This document shows positions 1 through 12,987 of a DNA stretch of 64,000 nt, piece by piece. Numbering within the stretch: position 1 is the first letter of the stretch; the number at the start of each line of letters is the position of its first letter. The DNA is taken from the NCBI GenBank assembly GCA_949592205.1, contig CATIUR010000002.1:315001-379000 (forward strand). The letters are read 5' to 3'. Under the pieces are notes generated by a model. The model saw nothing but the letters and a program-made list of their open reading frames with translations, did not search any database and had not been told where the DNA came from. The stretch is from Helichrysum umbraculigerum (taxonomy: Eukaryota; Streptophyta; Magnoliopsida; Asterales; Asteraceae). The position numbers and the translations under genes were made by a program.

Positions 1-109
1 TGTAACTATAAGCTAATGTACTATTCAGTGACATTAGTATTCATAGGCCATCAAAAAGCAATTACGAGTTAAATTATATAAGAACATTAAGGACCAAAAT
101 GTTTATTAC

Positions 110-415
110 CTTAATAGCATCATCAGCAACCTTTCAGGCCACAATTGTAACTTCAACAGCACCTGTATGCCCAACCATGTCATCATTTGGTATATTACCT
201 TGTCCCTAATAGCACATGAAAACAGTAATCCATACATGATTGAGATCCAATTCATTATAACCAGATTATTTAAGGGGCATAATGAGTTACCTGGTCAAAT
301 TTGCCACTATTCATGGCATCACGGGCTTTGTCAACGATCTAAAGTGCCTTCATATTTGGTTTGACTAAGGATGGCATCACAGGCTTTCTTAATATGAGCC
401 TCGTAATCTCTTCTC
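110..415 (-). pseudogene. Exon-like remnants of an unrecognised gene
   Basis: On the minus strand, about 291-415 reads as a Lys/Ala-rich peptide (EAHIKKACDAILSQTKYEG, then after a frame change VDKARDAMNSGKFDQ) and ends at a CAG|GTAACT donor. A second piece, about 110-175 (GHTGAVEVTIVA, an in-frame TGA, then KVADDAIK), ends at AAG|GTAATA. The frame change and the stop argue against a working gene. I do not recognise the family. The two pieces could be consecutive exons of a captured or decayed gene. Confidence 0.3.
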
Positions 416-2018
416 TCTTCTCTTTACTTCAGCTTACGAAATACTATACATATAACAACTTTAACCGATTTAAAAAGATGGTTAATTCGAAGTTTTTTAC
501 ATTACGGGTTAATTAAAAAGAGTCAACTCCAAAAGAAACGGGTCAAAGTCATCTGACATTTATACACATGAATATTTTTGCTACTGTAATAATGGCAATT
601 AAGTGTTTTGGTAAATCAATAAATTCAAATTACAAGGACCTATTTCACATAGTAATGGAGCCCAAGGCTTTTCAATAAACTTACATGTACGTACATCTTC
701 GATCCTATAAACGTTGTCAGTTGCCCAAAAGTAAGTGCTATGTTTGCAACTAAAAAAGTAATTAAAACTCACCTAAACCAAGTAACTCGATTATAAATTA
801 TGGATGCTACATTCCAGATTTTAAAGAAGCACTATCAATACTTCATGGTTTGGTACTTACAAAGGATCTTTCATTGTTGAGCAACAACATTATCTTGGGA
901 CTGTCGTGTAAGAAAACTTTCTCATGATGTCCTTGGAGGTTCCATCAATTAGACTGAATAATCCATACCTGAAAACATTGACATATTCATTATTATCTCT
1001 ATCTCATCACACATGTTCATAAGGAAATAGCATTAAACAAAAACCGCCATAAGGAAATTTGTTCTAGACCTAAACTTACAAATCAAAATGAAAACTTTCC
1101 ATTGTAGGTGTAGAAACCTTCACAAAAATTATTTGCAGTACAATTTTTGTGGAAATTATTTCCATCTAGAATTAACACTGCTAATAAAGTTAAAATTATT
1201 TGCAGTACAATTTTTGTATAAATTATAAGATAAAAATACATTTCGCATTTTGATGATCTGCCATATCTGTACATAGACTCCTCTTTGTTGCTTCATTTAC
1301 TGAATACATTTTAGATGTATGTAACCGTATTCGACCCATACAGATTAATGGTGTAAATTTGGGTTATGCTTACTTTTGTTGTAGGAAACATAAAAATATG
1401 GTTCGTATACCTGCTAAGTTGTAGCGAGTGCGACCTCCAAAATTAAAGCTACTGGCAATCTGAGATTAACGCAGCAGAGCGTGTGTGTATAATAGTGTTC
1501 CTTTCAAGCTTATTTATATTAAGTTAACGCATCTCCAAGTAGGGAACACCTGAAAGTTTGAGAAAGTATGTTGTGACATTTGTGAAGCTTATACTATTTG
1601 CAGCCTAGCAATTCAGACAACTATCATCATCATGTTTTTTGGCCAAAACATGGTAGTATTCCTCTCTTAGGTTTAAGAGGCCGTTAGTGTATTAATTATT
1701 ATCAAATGAATAAGGCAGTAACTTTTATATCTCTCGAATGTATTCATATACAGAACAACAATGTTCTATTTTTCTGACCTTTTACCCAGCTCACCCATTT
1801 TGGCCACTTCTACATTCTTAAGTTGAACCTCACAATTTAAAAAAAAAAAACCGACAAGCTTTAAAGGCAGCTGTATGTATCAAAATTTAACCTTGGGATA
1901 ATTTCAGCACTTTTAAATCATTCCCCTAATAGCTAAATATGTTCAGCTGACCCAGTTGAGATAAAACACAAAGAAATTAAAACATTCAAAAATGTTTAGG
2001 GAAATAATTCATAAATGG

Positions 2019-2443
2019 GCCAAAGTTGCCAATTCTGATTTATGCAATCAACACAACAGATACATAAAACTAATAACGTGTTTAAGAGATTACCTCTTAT
2101 TCTGCTAGCAAAGGCTCTCAATTTCTTGCACCTCCGACTCAACAACATAAGCAGAGGTTTTGAGGGCCTGTACTCATGGTAATCTCGGCCGATCTTCTGT
2201 TTGCACTTGAAAAAAATCTTGAAATCTGATTTCAAAACATAAATTGATCAAAGTTGCCACGTCTAATTAAAGTAATCAACACCAACAGATACATATAACT
2301 CATAACGTGTTTAAAAGTTTACCTCTATTCAGAATTGTTGTTGACCGGGACACTGTTATCAAAATATACAGGTGGCATAGTTGCCACTTCTAATATATGC
2401 AATCAACACCAACAGATACATAAAACTCATAACAAAGTTGAGG
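2019..2443. repeat. Three diverged copies of a ~75-bp unit
   Basis: A segment containing 'AAAGTTGCCA', 'GCAATCAACAC' and 'AACAGATACATA' followed by 'ACTCATAAC' occurs at about 2020-2095, 2245-2325 and 2378-2443, with small differences. A separate ~70-bp segment ('GTACAATTTTTGTATAAATT' and what follows) is present at about 1200-1268 and again at 2650-2722. These are local duplications in non-coding sequence. Confidence 0.6.
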
Positions 2444-3289
2444 AGTGCAGATAAGAGATGTAATGTACGTCACCTACATAAGAGATGTTATGTATGTCAG
2501 TAACATGTCAAGATACACTTGAAAACAGCAATCACAATTCATTATCCGCAGCTGCCAAAAATTGAGATAGATGAATACTTGCAATCCAAAAAGGTTTAAG
2601 GAGCATACCTCATACTCCTGAACACGTTTCCCCTATTCAGTCTTTAAAATCATTTGTAGTACAATTTTTGTATAAATTATAAGATAAAAATACAGTTCGC
2701 ATACTGATGATCTGCCATTTCAAGTACATCTTTTGTGGAACAGTTGATAAAGCATTCTCAAAATGATACAGATAGCCACACAATATACTGAAATTAAGGC
2801 ATCAAGCAAGCTACAAATAAACCATAAATGAATGTCAACAATAAACAAAAAGATCTATCACAGTCTGAATTCTGGTTGATTGGTTATCAGAGGTGGTCCA
2901 AAATACTATATGTTAATCTAAATCCGATTCAATATTTTAAATTTCATGAAAACATCATTTCAGTTAATTAAACCGGGCTCATAGTTTTTGCCACCACAAA
3001 TGGCAAGACAGAAGATCATATAGCAGTATAGCAAAAAAGTTTTGTTACAGTTCGATCATATTCAGAAAGTAGTTAGTGTGACATTTCATCATACACTTGT
3101 TGTGCAATAAATCAAATAAATCAATCTTTACAACTATATACACCTCACTTGAAACAAACCCTAACTTCTCCATCACCAAAATCACTTGTTTAATTAATCC
3201 TATCTAGCCTAATTTCTGAAATCAGACTTAAGTAAATTCAGAAACCTGATTTTTAACGATGAACTTATCAGAATTAAATATACAAACCC

Positions 3290-3660
3290 TAAATTCAAAA
3301 ATCAAAATCAAGCAAAATCGCATACCTGCTTTTGGTGATGATGAATTCGAAATTGATGGAAGCTAGAAAATCATGATCGATGAGAAAGTATTCAGTCATC
3401 ATCGATTCATCTGTAGAACGGCATGTCTGATGTTACGTACGTCACGCACTCAACCGGATTCATCGGTAACCCAGCAATAAATATCGTGTATAGAACAAAA
3501 TCACGATCATATTGAAACAGATAAACCCTAATTTTAGAATTACTTATCAAGCAAAATCGCAAACCTGGTTTTGAAGATGAAGAAATCGAGAGTGATGGAA
3601 GCAAAGCATGATAATCGATAAGGAAGAACTCACTCAATGAGTATCATATTTAGAACGTCA
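3290..3660. repeat. Tandem duplication of a ~230-bp unit
   Basis: The order 'AAACCCTAA', 'AATCAAGCAAAATCGCA', 'ACCTG', 'TTTTG.TGATGA' and 'GATGGAAGC', then a stretch resembling ATCATGATCGATGAG, is found at about 3291-3400 and, diverged, at about 3521-3640. On the minus strand the unit looks like the start of a transcribed region, with an ACCTG donor and an AAACCCTA-type leader. No product can be assigned. Confidence 0.45.
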
Positions 3661-3897
3661 ATTGAAGATGGAGAATTGGAGAGACATGTTGAAGATGAAG
3701 AATCGTTGTTTGATTCTGTACGCACGCAAGGAAAGCCCGCCCAAGGGTTTTCTTAATCTTGATTAAGGGGCAAATTAGTAATTTACAACACAATTAAAGG
3801 GGAGAATGACATCATGTTTTCATCTAATGGTGGCTTATAATAGGATTAGTGTGTAATTAAGGGGGGAGATCTCTTTCAAGTTTTTCTTATATATATA

Positions 3898-3941
3898 GAG
3901 AGAGATAAATAAATATATATATATATATATCTATATATCTA

Positions 3942-3987
<46 letters not shown>
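3898..3987. repeat. (TA)n tract
   Basis: Nearly pure TA dinucleotides with a few ATC interruptions. The tract separates the preceding region from the left terminus of the TIR element that starts at 3988. Confidence 0.9.
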
Positions 3988-3990
<3 letters not shown>

Positions 3991-4060
3991 GAGGGATCAA
4001 TGGGGAAGGGGTAATCTAAGGGGAAGAGGGAAGTCAATCGTGACCGTTAGATCACTCTAT

Positions 4061-6450
4061 TTAATGAAAAACACAGAGGGGCATTCTGGTCATTTAAGCT
4101 CATTTACTACAATAGCCTAAAAAGGAATCTGACAAAGTACGCTCATTATAAAAAATTAGGGCAAAAATACAGCAACTTATAAAACCCAGATGAATCCAGG
4201 AGCTCACAATATGATTTATTAAAGAAAAATTAGAACAAAAGATCCATCAATTTGAAATCAACGAAACGATACATTACAACTAAGATCGAATTCAAGTTGC
4301 CGAAGAATCGATTTCATCACAAAATTGAAGATAACGGAACCAAGAGAAATAACATTCAGGTTAAGTATAATCGCATCTTCAAATTCGACAACGTTTAGGT
4401 AAATAATAGTTTGCAATTTTGAATTATTACTATTTTCACTTGTTATTAGTATTCATCAATTTTTGCTATCTATGTAACACTGAATTTTGGTATTGGTAGC
4501 TGATGAATCTGTATATTGATTTTAGTACCGATTTAAGTGGATTTTTCATTTTTGTTTTTGATATTTACTGTTGTTGAGATGATGAAGAAACTAAATACTC
4601 GCTATAAAATTATGAATGATGTATTGGGTTTGTAATCTTAGATTTTCAAAATAGACAGATGAATGTTTTCTAGGATTGTACATGAAGTTCTTGTTCACGA
4701 GATGATGTTAATATGGATACTAATGCTACTGATGAATGTTAAGTCGGTAATCTCACAATTTAAATTGTTTCTAACGAATGCTATTTAGGATTGTGTAACA
4801 TACTATTTTCTGAGATGATGAATGATAATAAATATGAATTCTAGTGTTACACGTTGAATGTTAAGTATGTAATCTCATGTTTTGAAAGTATCTTATGCAA
4901 ATTTTGATAATTTATAAACAATTATATTACAAAAATTACAATTATACATCAATTTAACTTCATCACCCATCAAAGTAATATGCTAGCCCTAGACAACGTT
5001 TGATAAGCTATTTTTGAAACCTAAGATTACAAATTTTATGAAAATTTGTGGATTTCTAGAGGTGTTTGTTCATGATTGAACTATTTTAGTGGCTGGTAAA
5101 GCAAAGTTTAATGATCTTTTTTGAATTTAGGCCCCTTTGTTCAATCATTTTTAGAATTAATCATAGGTACAGTTAGATAGCTTTGTGCAAGTTATGGACC
5201 TTTTTAAAAATCTTCCTGTGAGCAAAGTTATGTTGGTTGAAAAATTAATCCATCCTATTTTTGAAAAGTTATTGTCGTTTTACATTATAGTGTCAAACGC
5301 TAAGGAATCGAAGATGTTGTGTGAAGTGTATCTTCTAATCAAAGTTTGTAATCAATGGTTTATGACTTATGAAGTCAGCATGATGTTGCAAGGTCTTGGT
5401 AATTTTGACTTATTCTTCAAAGTATAGATTAGTTGTAGTGTGAAGAATCTGATTGCTAAGGGGTCTGGAGAGTTACCGATCTTAGCCTTATGGTTATATA
5501 AGGTGCACCTTGCAGACGTTATGGGCTACATTGGTGTTTAGAAGTGAAAATGAAGAATAGAAAGTATAATGCTAATACTTGTGGTTTTGGGAATAGTAAA
5601 TTCTAATTGTATTGTTACTTATTTTGAACATTTCGTACACATCTTTTATCAGGTGTTAAAATGTGGTTATAAATATATAGATTGGATATCTTGTTTCGGA
5701 TTTTGTATCAAAGCTTTTATCAAAGAATTTGTTGCTTTTGGTTTAAGAAAATTTTGATAATATTCATTTAGGTGAGTATTAAGTGATAATGATAAAGTTA
5801 TAATAAAAAAAATCAGCTTATGTAAATTAGCGTTCTTTTGATAAATTAACGACAGGTGGAAGTGGTCACTAGATGGTGTTAGAAGACTTTACGATTAGAG
5901 CATTGTCTTGGAAAATTGACGAGACGATACGAACGAGTGGAGATACAAAGGAGAAAAGTAGAAGAAATATATTGGTGCGTTTTGGAAAATAGTTTGTAGA
6001 CACTCCATGATTGTTGATTTGCAAGTATATTGATGCTATTGACCTATTTTTTAAGGACTTGTTTAACTATGTATCTATAATCTATATTATATAGGCTTAG
6101 GAACCGGTGGTTAGTTTTATGTATATATTTCTTGCGGATCTGCCGCGTGTGTTGGTGAAAAATTGGCGATTATAAATTGGAAAAATTGGCGATTATAAAT
6201 TGAAAATAGTTATTATCTGTTTATGCTGATGCTGTTTAATGTTGCTATTTTTTCAGTCATACTGTGTTTATGTGGTATTGTTAAGTAGAGGCAAAAGTTA
6301 TTGAAAGGAATTCATATGGTTGCACATATTTTAATGTGTCCGTGTGATGGGTAACAAGAATAAGATTACCTGTATAGTCGAGCTCGAGAAGAGAGGTGTA
6401 GATTTCCTTTGTTTTATGTCAAACTGTGAGGAGGTTATAGAGACATAAAT
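4061..6450. other. Non-coding interior of the TIR element
   Basis: AT-rich sequence with only short open frames and no protein similarity that I recognise. The bases after 4260 (minus-strand style leaders, AATCGATTTC-type words) resemble the gene-start-like region at 12600-12770, so parts may be duplicated within the element. No RNA gene was seen. Confidence 0.4.
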
Positions 6451-8705
6451 TAAATGTTAAAATTTATCAATTAATGTTATCACATTATATTCATCTAGAT
6501 GAATGTTATCATTTAATGTTCATCAAGATGAATATTATTACTTAATGTTGGTTATCATTGAGTGTTATTACATAATATATGATATCAATATATAGTAATC
6601 ACTTGATATTCTCGGCTTGTGAAGGAGATAAAGAAGCTAGTTTGGTTAAAAATTTTGACCTTCACACTTACACCGAATAGTTCACTTCTAAGATTAATGA
6701 TGTTTGGGTCTGGATTGAGTTCATGGAAATGTGGGAGGCTGAAGGTGATGATTAATGTCAAGTTTTTTGAAGTGTCTAAGCTAGGCTCAAGGCTCAAGTT
6801 CTGATCCCGAGGTCCTAAAGTTTGATTTTTTTTTTTTTTTTGCCTTTTGTTTTATTGTGTTGTTTCTATCGGGCATCTCATGGTGTCATTTAGCCTTGAT
6901 TTGTATTGAATATCTCGGTGTACTATTTCTGATATAGTGATATATTTTTCAGGTTTTGTCCCGTTTTGTCAACAAAAAAATGTTATCACTTGATATTAAT
7001 CAAAATGAACGTTATAGCAACTGAAATTAAATATAACATTTATCAATGAATAGCATCACTTAATATTCATCCGGATGAATATCACTTAATATTCATCAAA
7101 AATGAATGTTAAGTTGAACAATTGAAATTTTATCAAAACAAATCAATGAATGTAATTAACATTCGCCTAAATGAATGTTAAGGTTTTTTCTCGTTTTGTT
7201 ACCAAAAAAAAATGTTATCAATTAATATACATGTCAATAAACTGTTATCACTTGATATTCATCAAAATGAACGTCAATTGAAATTTTATCAAAACAAATC
7301 AATTAATGTAATTAACATTCGCCTAAATGAATGTTAAGGTTTTTTCTCGTTTTGTTACAAAACAAATGTCATCAATTAATATACATGTCAATAAATTGTT
7401 ATCACTTGATATTCATCAAAATGAACGTCATAACAAATGAAATTAAACTATAATATTTATCAATGAATAGCATCACTTAATATTCATCAGGATGAATATC
7501 ATTTAATATTCATCAAAATGAATGTTAAGTTGAACAATTGAAATTTTATCAAAACAAATCAGTGGATATTATTAATTAACATTCACATAAATGAATGTTA
7601 AGGTTTTGTTAAAAAAAAAATCGTTAATATTCAAAATCGTTTACATTCGTCGTGGTGAATGTTAATATTCGTCGTGGTGAATGTTAAGGTTTTGCTGTAT
7701 GTATAGTTTTATATCCAAAATCGTTAATATTCGTCGTGGTGAATGTTAACTTAACATTCATCATGATAAATGTTAAAATTAAATTAATATTATCTTTTAA
7801 CATTCATCGTGATGAATGTTAAGTTAACATTCACCATGATGAATATTAACGTTTGATTAAATAAATATTCATAAACTAATATTATGACTTAAAATTAGAT
7901 TTAATCTGTGAATATATTCTTTTTGTGGGAGGATCCAGAAGGAAGCACTTTTTTGGGGGAAGAGAGAAGTGTAATATCCATTACGATACATTTTAATTTT
8001 TGCCAATACAAATGTCAAAAAATAAAAAGTGAAAAATAATAACGTTGATCAGAATCGATGCTATTAATGATAGGCTTCCTTGATAAATTCTTTTTTTTTT
8101 GGTAAAGGGTTTACACCCGGCAAATATTTCCTTGATAAATTCTTTTTGTAGACTATAACATCAATTGATGAATTTTATATCCAAAATCATTAATATTCGT
8201 CGTGGTGAATGTTAACTTAACATTCATCATGATAATTGTTAAAATTAAATTAATGTTATCTTTTAACATTCAATGTGATGAATGTTAACGTTTTATTAAA
8301 TAAATATTCATAAACTAATATTATGACTTAAAATTAGATTTAATCTGTGAATATATTCTTTTTGTGGGAGGATCCAGAATGAAGCACTTTTTTGGGGGAA
8401 GAGAGAAGTGTAATATCCATTGTGATACATTTTAATTTTCGCCAATACAAATGTCAAAAAATAAAAAAGTGAAAAATAATAATGTTGATCAAAATCGATG
8501 CTATGAATGATAAGCTTCCTTGATAAATTCTTTTTGTAGACTATAACATCAATTGATGAATTTTATATTCAAAATCGTTAATATTCGTCGTGGTGAATGT
8601 TAACTTAACATTCATCACGATAAATGTTAAAATTAAATTAATGTTATTTTTTAACATTCATCGTGATGAATGTTAAGTTAACATTCACCACGATGAATAT
8701 TAACG
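6450..8705. repeat. Dispersed inverted repeats of the AACATTCATC/GATGAATGTT word
   Basis: The word AACATTCATC and its complement GATGAATGTT recur dozens of times, often facing each other. Three long near-palindromes stand out at 7722-7851, 8188-8291 and 8577-8705. In the first and third, arms of about 55 bp pair around a ~20-base AT spacer. The second has lost part of its right arm. Such sequence can extrude as hairpins or cruciforms. No coding capacity is evident. Confidence 0.75.
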
Positions 8706-8790
8706 TTTTATTAAATAAATATTCATAAACTAATATTATGACTTAAAATTAGATTTAATCTGTGAATATATTCTTTATAGCATTGATTTT
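7722..8790. repeat. Tandem duplication, unit about 390-440 bp
   Basis: The block from the palindrome through 'GGAGGATCCAGAA', 'GAAGCACTTTTTTGGGGGAA' and 'GCTTCCTTGATAAATTC' occurs once from 7722 and again from 8188. The palindrome then starts a third copy at 8577. GGATCCAGAA lies at about 7930 and again at about 8370. The first copy is longer than the second because of the 37-bp insertion at 8091. Confidence 0.75.
8091..8127 (-). mobile_element. 37-bp truncated retroposon stub with 15-bp target duplication
   Basis: A T10 run followed by GGTAAAGGGTTTACACCCGG and a few more bases lies between two copies of TTCCTTGATAAATTC (8076-8090 and 8128-8142). Read on the minus strand this is a 3' end with a poly(A) tail, as left by a severely 5'-truncated LINE or SINE. 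The neighbouring tandem copy at about 8516-8535 has the same target sequence without the insert, which is an empty site. Confidence 0.7.
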
Positions 8791-10272
8791 GATTACTATA
8801 CACGAGTAAAATTAATTTTATATTTGATATATGTAATGTTGAAGTTAAGATGCTCCGTGATGAATATTACACTTTCCTCCTTCCAAAAAAAAAAAAAAAT
8901 GCTTCCCTCTTTAACCCTCCCCTTAATATACATGCAAATGAATGTTAACACTTGATGTTAATCTAGATAAATGTTATAATGACTAATTAAGTGTTTTACA
9001 AATAATTGGACGTTGATTTTCAACTTTTACTAATATATGCTAAGTTATAAACTTCATAGACCAAAATTCATTGACAAATCACAAGTTAGAGATATTTTAA
9101 GCGTAAGTTAATATTCATTGATGAATATGAAATTATAAAATATATATGTAAAAAATTAATCTCCGAGGAATGTTAAGTCATAACATTCATCTACTAAAAT
9201 TAAGTGACATGTATCAATATATGTAATCATTTAAAAATAATCTAAATAATTGTTCACTTAATATTCATCAAATGAATGTTACTATATAGGCTATGTTCAG
9301 AGCAGCTTACTCTACTCATGTGAATAGAATACATGAAAAGGAAGGTCATAGCAGGTCTATGAACTATTGAACTTTGAATGGTTCATTACATCTCCACCAG
9401 AATTAATGATCAGAGTATCCGAACCTTGAAATTTGAACCAGCATTGCTAACTTTAACGTCATAAAATGGAACCTCATATGAAAAGTACATGCAAGATTAA
9501 GCCATCATTATAATTCCACAACATATGAGCGTGGGGAAAGAAAAGAAGCATAAACTTTATATGTATTCAACAATCCTCTATCAGACATTCATTAAATGTA
9601 TCTTGAAATCAAATGCATGAATATTTACGAATTATACATCATAGGCAATAAAGTTAGAAGACACAGCCATAATCTATTGTAGTAACGTGTCATCCTTGCA
9701 CCACGATTGCAGTTTATTGGCATATTACAAGTTCACAGCATATGAAAAAAAAATGGATTCGTTACACCAAATGTTTTCTATAATTAGAATTCGATACATC
9801 ATCATATAAAGGGGTAAATGTGAAAGAGAATTCTGGTAATTGAGATACCTGTAGATCGGCTGATACAGCAACTTGGTGCCTTTTCAAGTGCCAAATCCGA
9901 CCCATTGACTTATTAATGACTGAATTCGGGTTATGTGTTATGACTTTATCTATTACGGATCAGATGGCCTAAAGTGTATTCTTAATGCATAAAACCTATT
10001 ATTATTATTTTTGGAAGAATATAAACATTTGTAATCACATTTGACACACTTAACTTTTTATAAAAATTAAAAAATAAAACATTTGAGCAAAATGTGTTTC
10101 AAGTCAGTCTTAACCCGTTTCGATTGCCAGACAAAAAATACAAAATATACCTGCTATGACCCACACAAACCGGTCATTTTTTCGCCTCTATGTTGCCATG
10201 TAATATAACTAATAAAAAAAATAGTGTTCAAATGCGATAAATCATCCAAAACTTACCCAAGCAACTAAGTTA

Positions 10273-10455
10273 TGATCTCTGAGTAATTACCTGCTCGTCT
10301 CAATTGCCCTACGTCGAGTAATCAGCTCCAACAATAGATCTCTGAGTTACCTATTCGTGTCAATTGCCCTACGTCGAGTGATCAGCTCCAACAATATATC
10401 TCTGAGTTACCTACTCGTGTCAATTGCCCTACGTCGAGTGATCAGCTCCAAGCCT
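10273..10455. repeat. Three-copy ~61-bp tandem repeat
   Basis: Three consecutive units contain 'ATCTCTGAGT', 'TTACCT.CTCGT', 'CAATTGCCCTACGTCGAGT' and 'ATCAGCTCCAACAAT'. The first unit carries 'GTAATTACC' and the last runs into 'AAGCCTCCAACAAT'. An open frame crosses them, but it only reflects the repetition. I find no other function. Confidence 0.8.
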
Positions 10456-11552
10456 CCAACAATACCACACCAAAGCTATATATATATATATCAGACTTTA
10501 CAGTTTGTTTTAAACTCACTACAATTAAGGGGCACAATACACATAGGCACCAACAATAATCATGCAACATGTCGTTAGGCTCATTCATGAGTTTTGGTAA
10601 TATTATATATATAAATAGATGTAATACTAAAGACGAAAAATCGAAAGAAATAATCTGAAATGATAGAAATTATAGAGAAGACAGTCTTGCTGTTATTCCT
10701 CATGAGAAACCCCCAATTTGGCGAATATAGTATAAACTATAAAGTGTTGATCTTTATGCTCTCTTAGAGTTTTGGGGAACCTAATAACTATACATTTCTT
10801 CTATAAATTGTTCAAGACTTCAGGGTAGAGGTTGGAGACATACCATTGTCTGCAAGCTGTAAAGAAGTCCAAAAATCTCCTTCGATAGCATCCATTAGTC
10901 ATGAAAATATATGCATGGTCATAGATTATAGTAATCACAATTAATAGATCTGAGCAAAAATAAGGCACCTGAACATAGCCTATACCAAGACAAGCACCAC
11001 AACAACCTAAAATGAGCAGACCCAAACCCAACCAGGACTGCTACCCAGCTCATCCAGGATCTGAACTTTAACCCGAATGTATGCCAACCCATTAGCAAAA
11101 CTTATCCTTTGACACTAGAAGATTTTTGTTCTTTTAAATATTTGAAAATATCACCTAAGAAGCTCTCTTAAACCTCGTTAAACAAATTTGGGACCACCTC
11201 TACTGTATTCAATATATAAACAGCAAGAATCCTTCCACCCGACACACACATGATCCATTCCATACCTAAAAACCAATCTCAACTTAGAGATCAACACCAA
11301 TAAGAAACCGCCAAAACAGGAATCACACGAGGCATATCTAAATCTTAAACATAAAGAAACCAATCACACCAAACAAACAATAAAAGCAAAGTTGGAGTGC
11401 TTTCAAAAGATCAACCATTAAACTAGGACAGAAGTTGAACCACAAAAAGATGACCAAAACATAGACCGTCCACAACAAAACAGAATAAAATATATACCTT
11501 ATCCTTATGATTAACCAGTAGGGCACTTTCTCCATTCATTCCAAACAATTTT

Positions 11553-12386
11553 GGCATTCGGTCTTAGTCCTTCCACACTATCATTCAGTTGGGTCAGACC
11601 TGTTCAGAGAGATGATGATTAAAATTTGAGACTAACAGAGTTAAATTTGAACTAAAAGTTAAATGGGTGATGGATTAGAAAAGAACTAACCAAAGCAAAT
11701 CCATGAGAACTATTGAACCAGCTTCCATGGTAATTGGTCTTTGAAGATTTGCAATCTGCTCAATATGGTTGATAGACCTTCCAATACCACCATGCATACA
11801 TATGATCTTTTTTTCAATCAGAGCTGCCAGTGGCAACCAATTGAATAACCTGTTTATCCGGTCCCATACCCAAATTCCATCTCTCTCCCCCTGTTAGGAT
11901 ATCATCATAATATTAACATTACATCATTAACAATGATTAACATGGAAACATCATAACACCATTTGAATAATGATAACATTACCATGCGCTCGATGCACTC
12001 AATTCGGAAACCAAAAAGTGCATTTATATCAGCAGCATCATGATTCCCCCGAATCAAATGTACATTCTGTGGATACTCGACCTACAGTATCATGGTGAAT
12101 TCGGCTTTTGAGAAAATTATTAATGATGAAATTATAGCGCTCTTCAACATAAAAGAAAAAGACATGAGCAGTACCTTTAGAGCTAACAGAAGACAAATAG
12201 TTTCTAAACTGTGTTGACCCCGATCAACATAATCTCCTAAGAAGAGATAATCAATATATCTGGTAAATGTTGCGAAAATCAGCATGAGATTGCAAGTATA
12301 TAGCCTATGGTTAGAAAATGAATAAAACACAATAAATATAAGATAATAAGATAGCGGAACACTTACGCGATGTCTCCTGCAGTTGA
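11553..12386 (-). pseudogene. BSL-type (Kelch-PP1-like) Ser/Thr phosphatase fragment
   Basis: Exons on the minus strand join in frame with proper GT/AG introns: 12367-12386 (STAGDIA), 12175-12259 (YIDYLFLGDYVDRGQ, then ETICLLLALK), 11983-12081 (VEYPQNVHLIRGNHDAADIN, then FRIECIERM), 11691-11890 (GERDGIWVWDRINRLF, HGGIGRS, ending at LLW) and 11553-11599. GDYVDRG, RGNHD and HGG are phosphatase metal-site motifs. The sequence matches the plant brassinosteroid-pathway BSU1/BSL family, in which a Kelch domain precedes the phosphatase. The upstream GDxHG exon, the Kelch part and everything after SDPTE are missing. In the last exon two bases are lost near 11583, giving TGA right after SDPTE. Because introns are kept, this is a genomic capture or remnant and not a processed copy. 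Confidence 0.85.
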
Positions 12387-12987
12387 TGCCAAGTGCCCAA
12401 GTGTATCCAAAATTTAAATAACATTCATCACAGGTGATATTATTATTATTATTTGATATGACATCATGAACAATTAAGTTGCAAAATTAAAGTTATACAG
12501 TGAGAATAGCTTACTCGAAGAATCACAAACATCCAAATTCGAATCGAACGAAACACTGGAACTAGTATTCCTCATATAAACACGATTACAAAGTTTAAAC
12601 CTAGAATTGAAATCAAATACATAATTGAAATCATAAAAACAAAATTGAAGTCATAAACACAAGAATTAGTGAATCACTTACCTAGAATTGATACGTAAAT
12701 TGAATTTGGTTGAATGAACCGATGAATAGTGAAGGAGAGTAGAAGCGATTGATTTTCGAACATACGATAGGATATTGCAAAGTACGTTGTTTTAATTAGT
12801 CAATATTGATATTGATTGATAATTGATATTGATAATTGATAATTGATATTGATAATTAATATTAAAGTAAAATAGAAAAAGAACGTAAAAATACGATATT
12901 ACCCTTGTCCCTGTAAATACACTTGAAAGGAAGTGGACACAAACCAGGCGCAGGAAATTAGAATTTGAGATGATCGGATGGTGCAAA
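12387..12987. other. Non-coding, gene-leader-like sequence
   Basis: No coding exon continues the phosphatase upstream of 12386. Any earlier exon sequence has diverged beyond recognition. The stretch at 12600-12780 looks like an untranslated leader on the minus strand. Short ATTGATATTGATAATTG iterations lie at about 12803-12870. Nothing else is supported. Confidence 0.4.

Larger units (their letters stand above)
1..3897. other. AT-rich non-coding region, possible tail of a TIR element
   Basis: No intact gene is visible. Several short minus-strand pieces end at GT-type donors, which suggests remnants of intron-containing genes. Local repeats are common. The last 100 bases (about 3800-3897) run through a G-rich stretch (GGGGGGAGATC) into a (TA)n tract. 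This resembles the ends of the TIR elements further right, so the region may be the right part of another element whose left end lies before position 1. That is inference from one end only. Confidence 0.4.

Noticed and set aside
110..415. Functional host gene at the left edge
   Set aside because: A frame change and an in-frame stop occur within the two exon-like pieces. No family was recognised.
5185..5757. Small plus-strand open frames of 62-80 codons
   Set aside because: AT-rich, no similarity, no splice or start context beyond chance.
10273..10455. CRISPR-like look of evenly spaced repeats (also the 337-bp array)
   Set aside because: Plant nuclear context. Units are directly tandem without unique spacers, and no cas genes are present.
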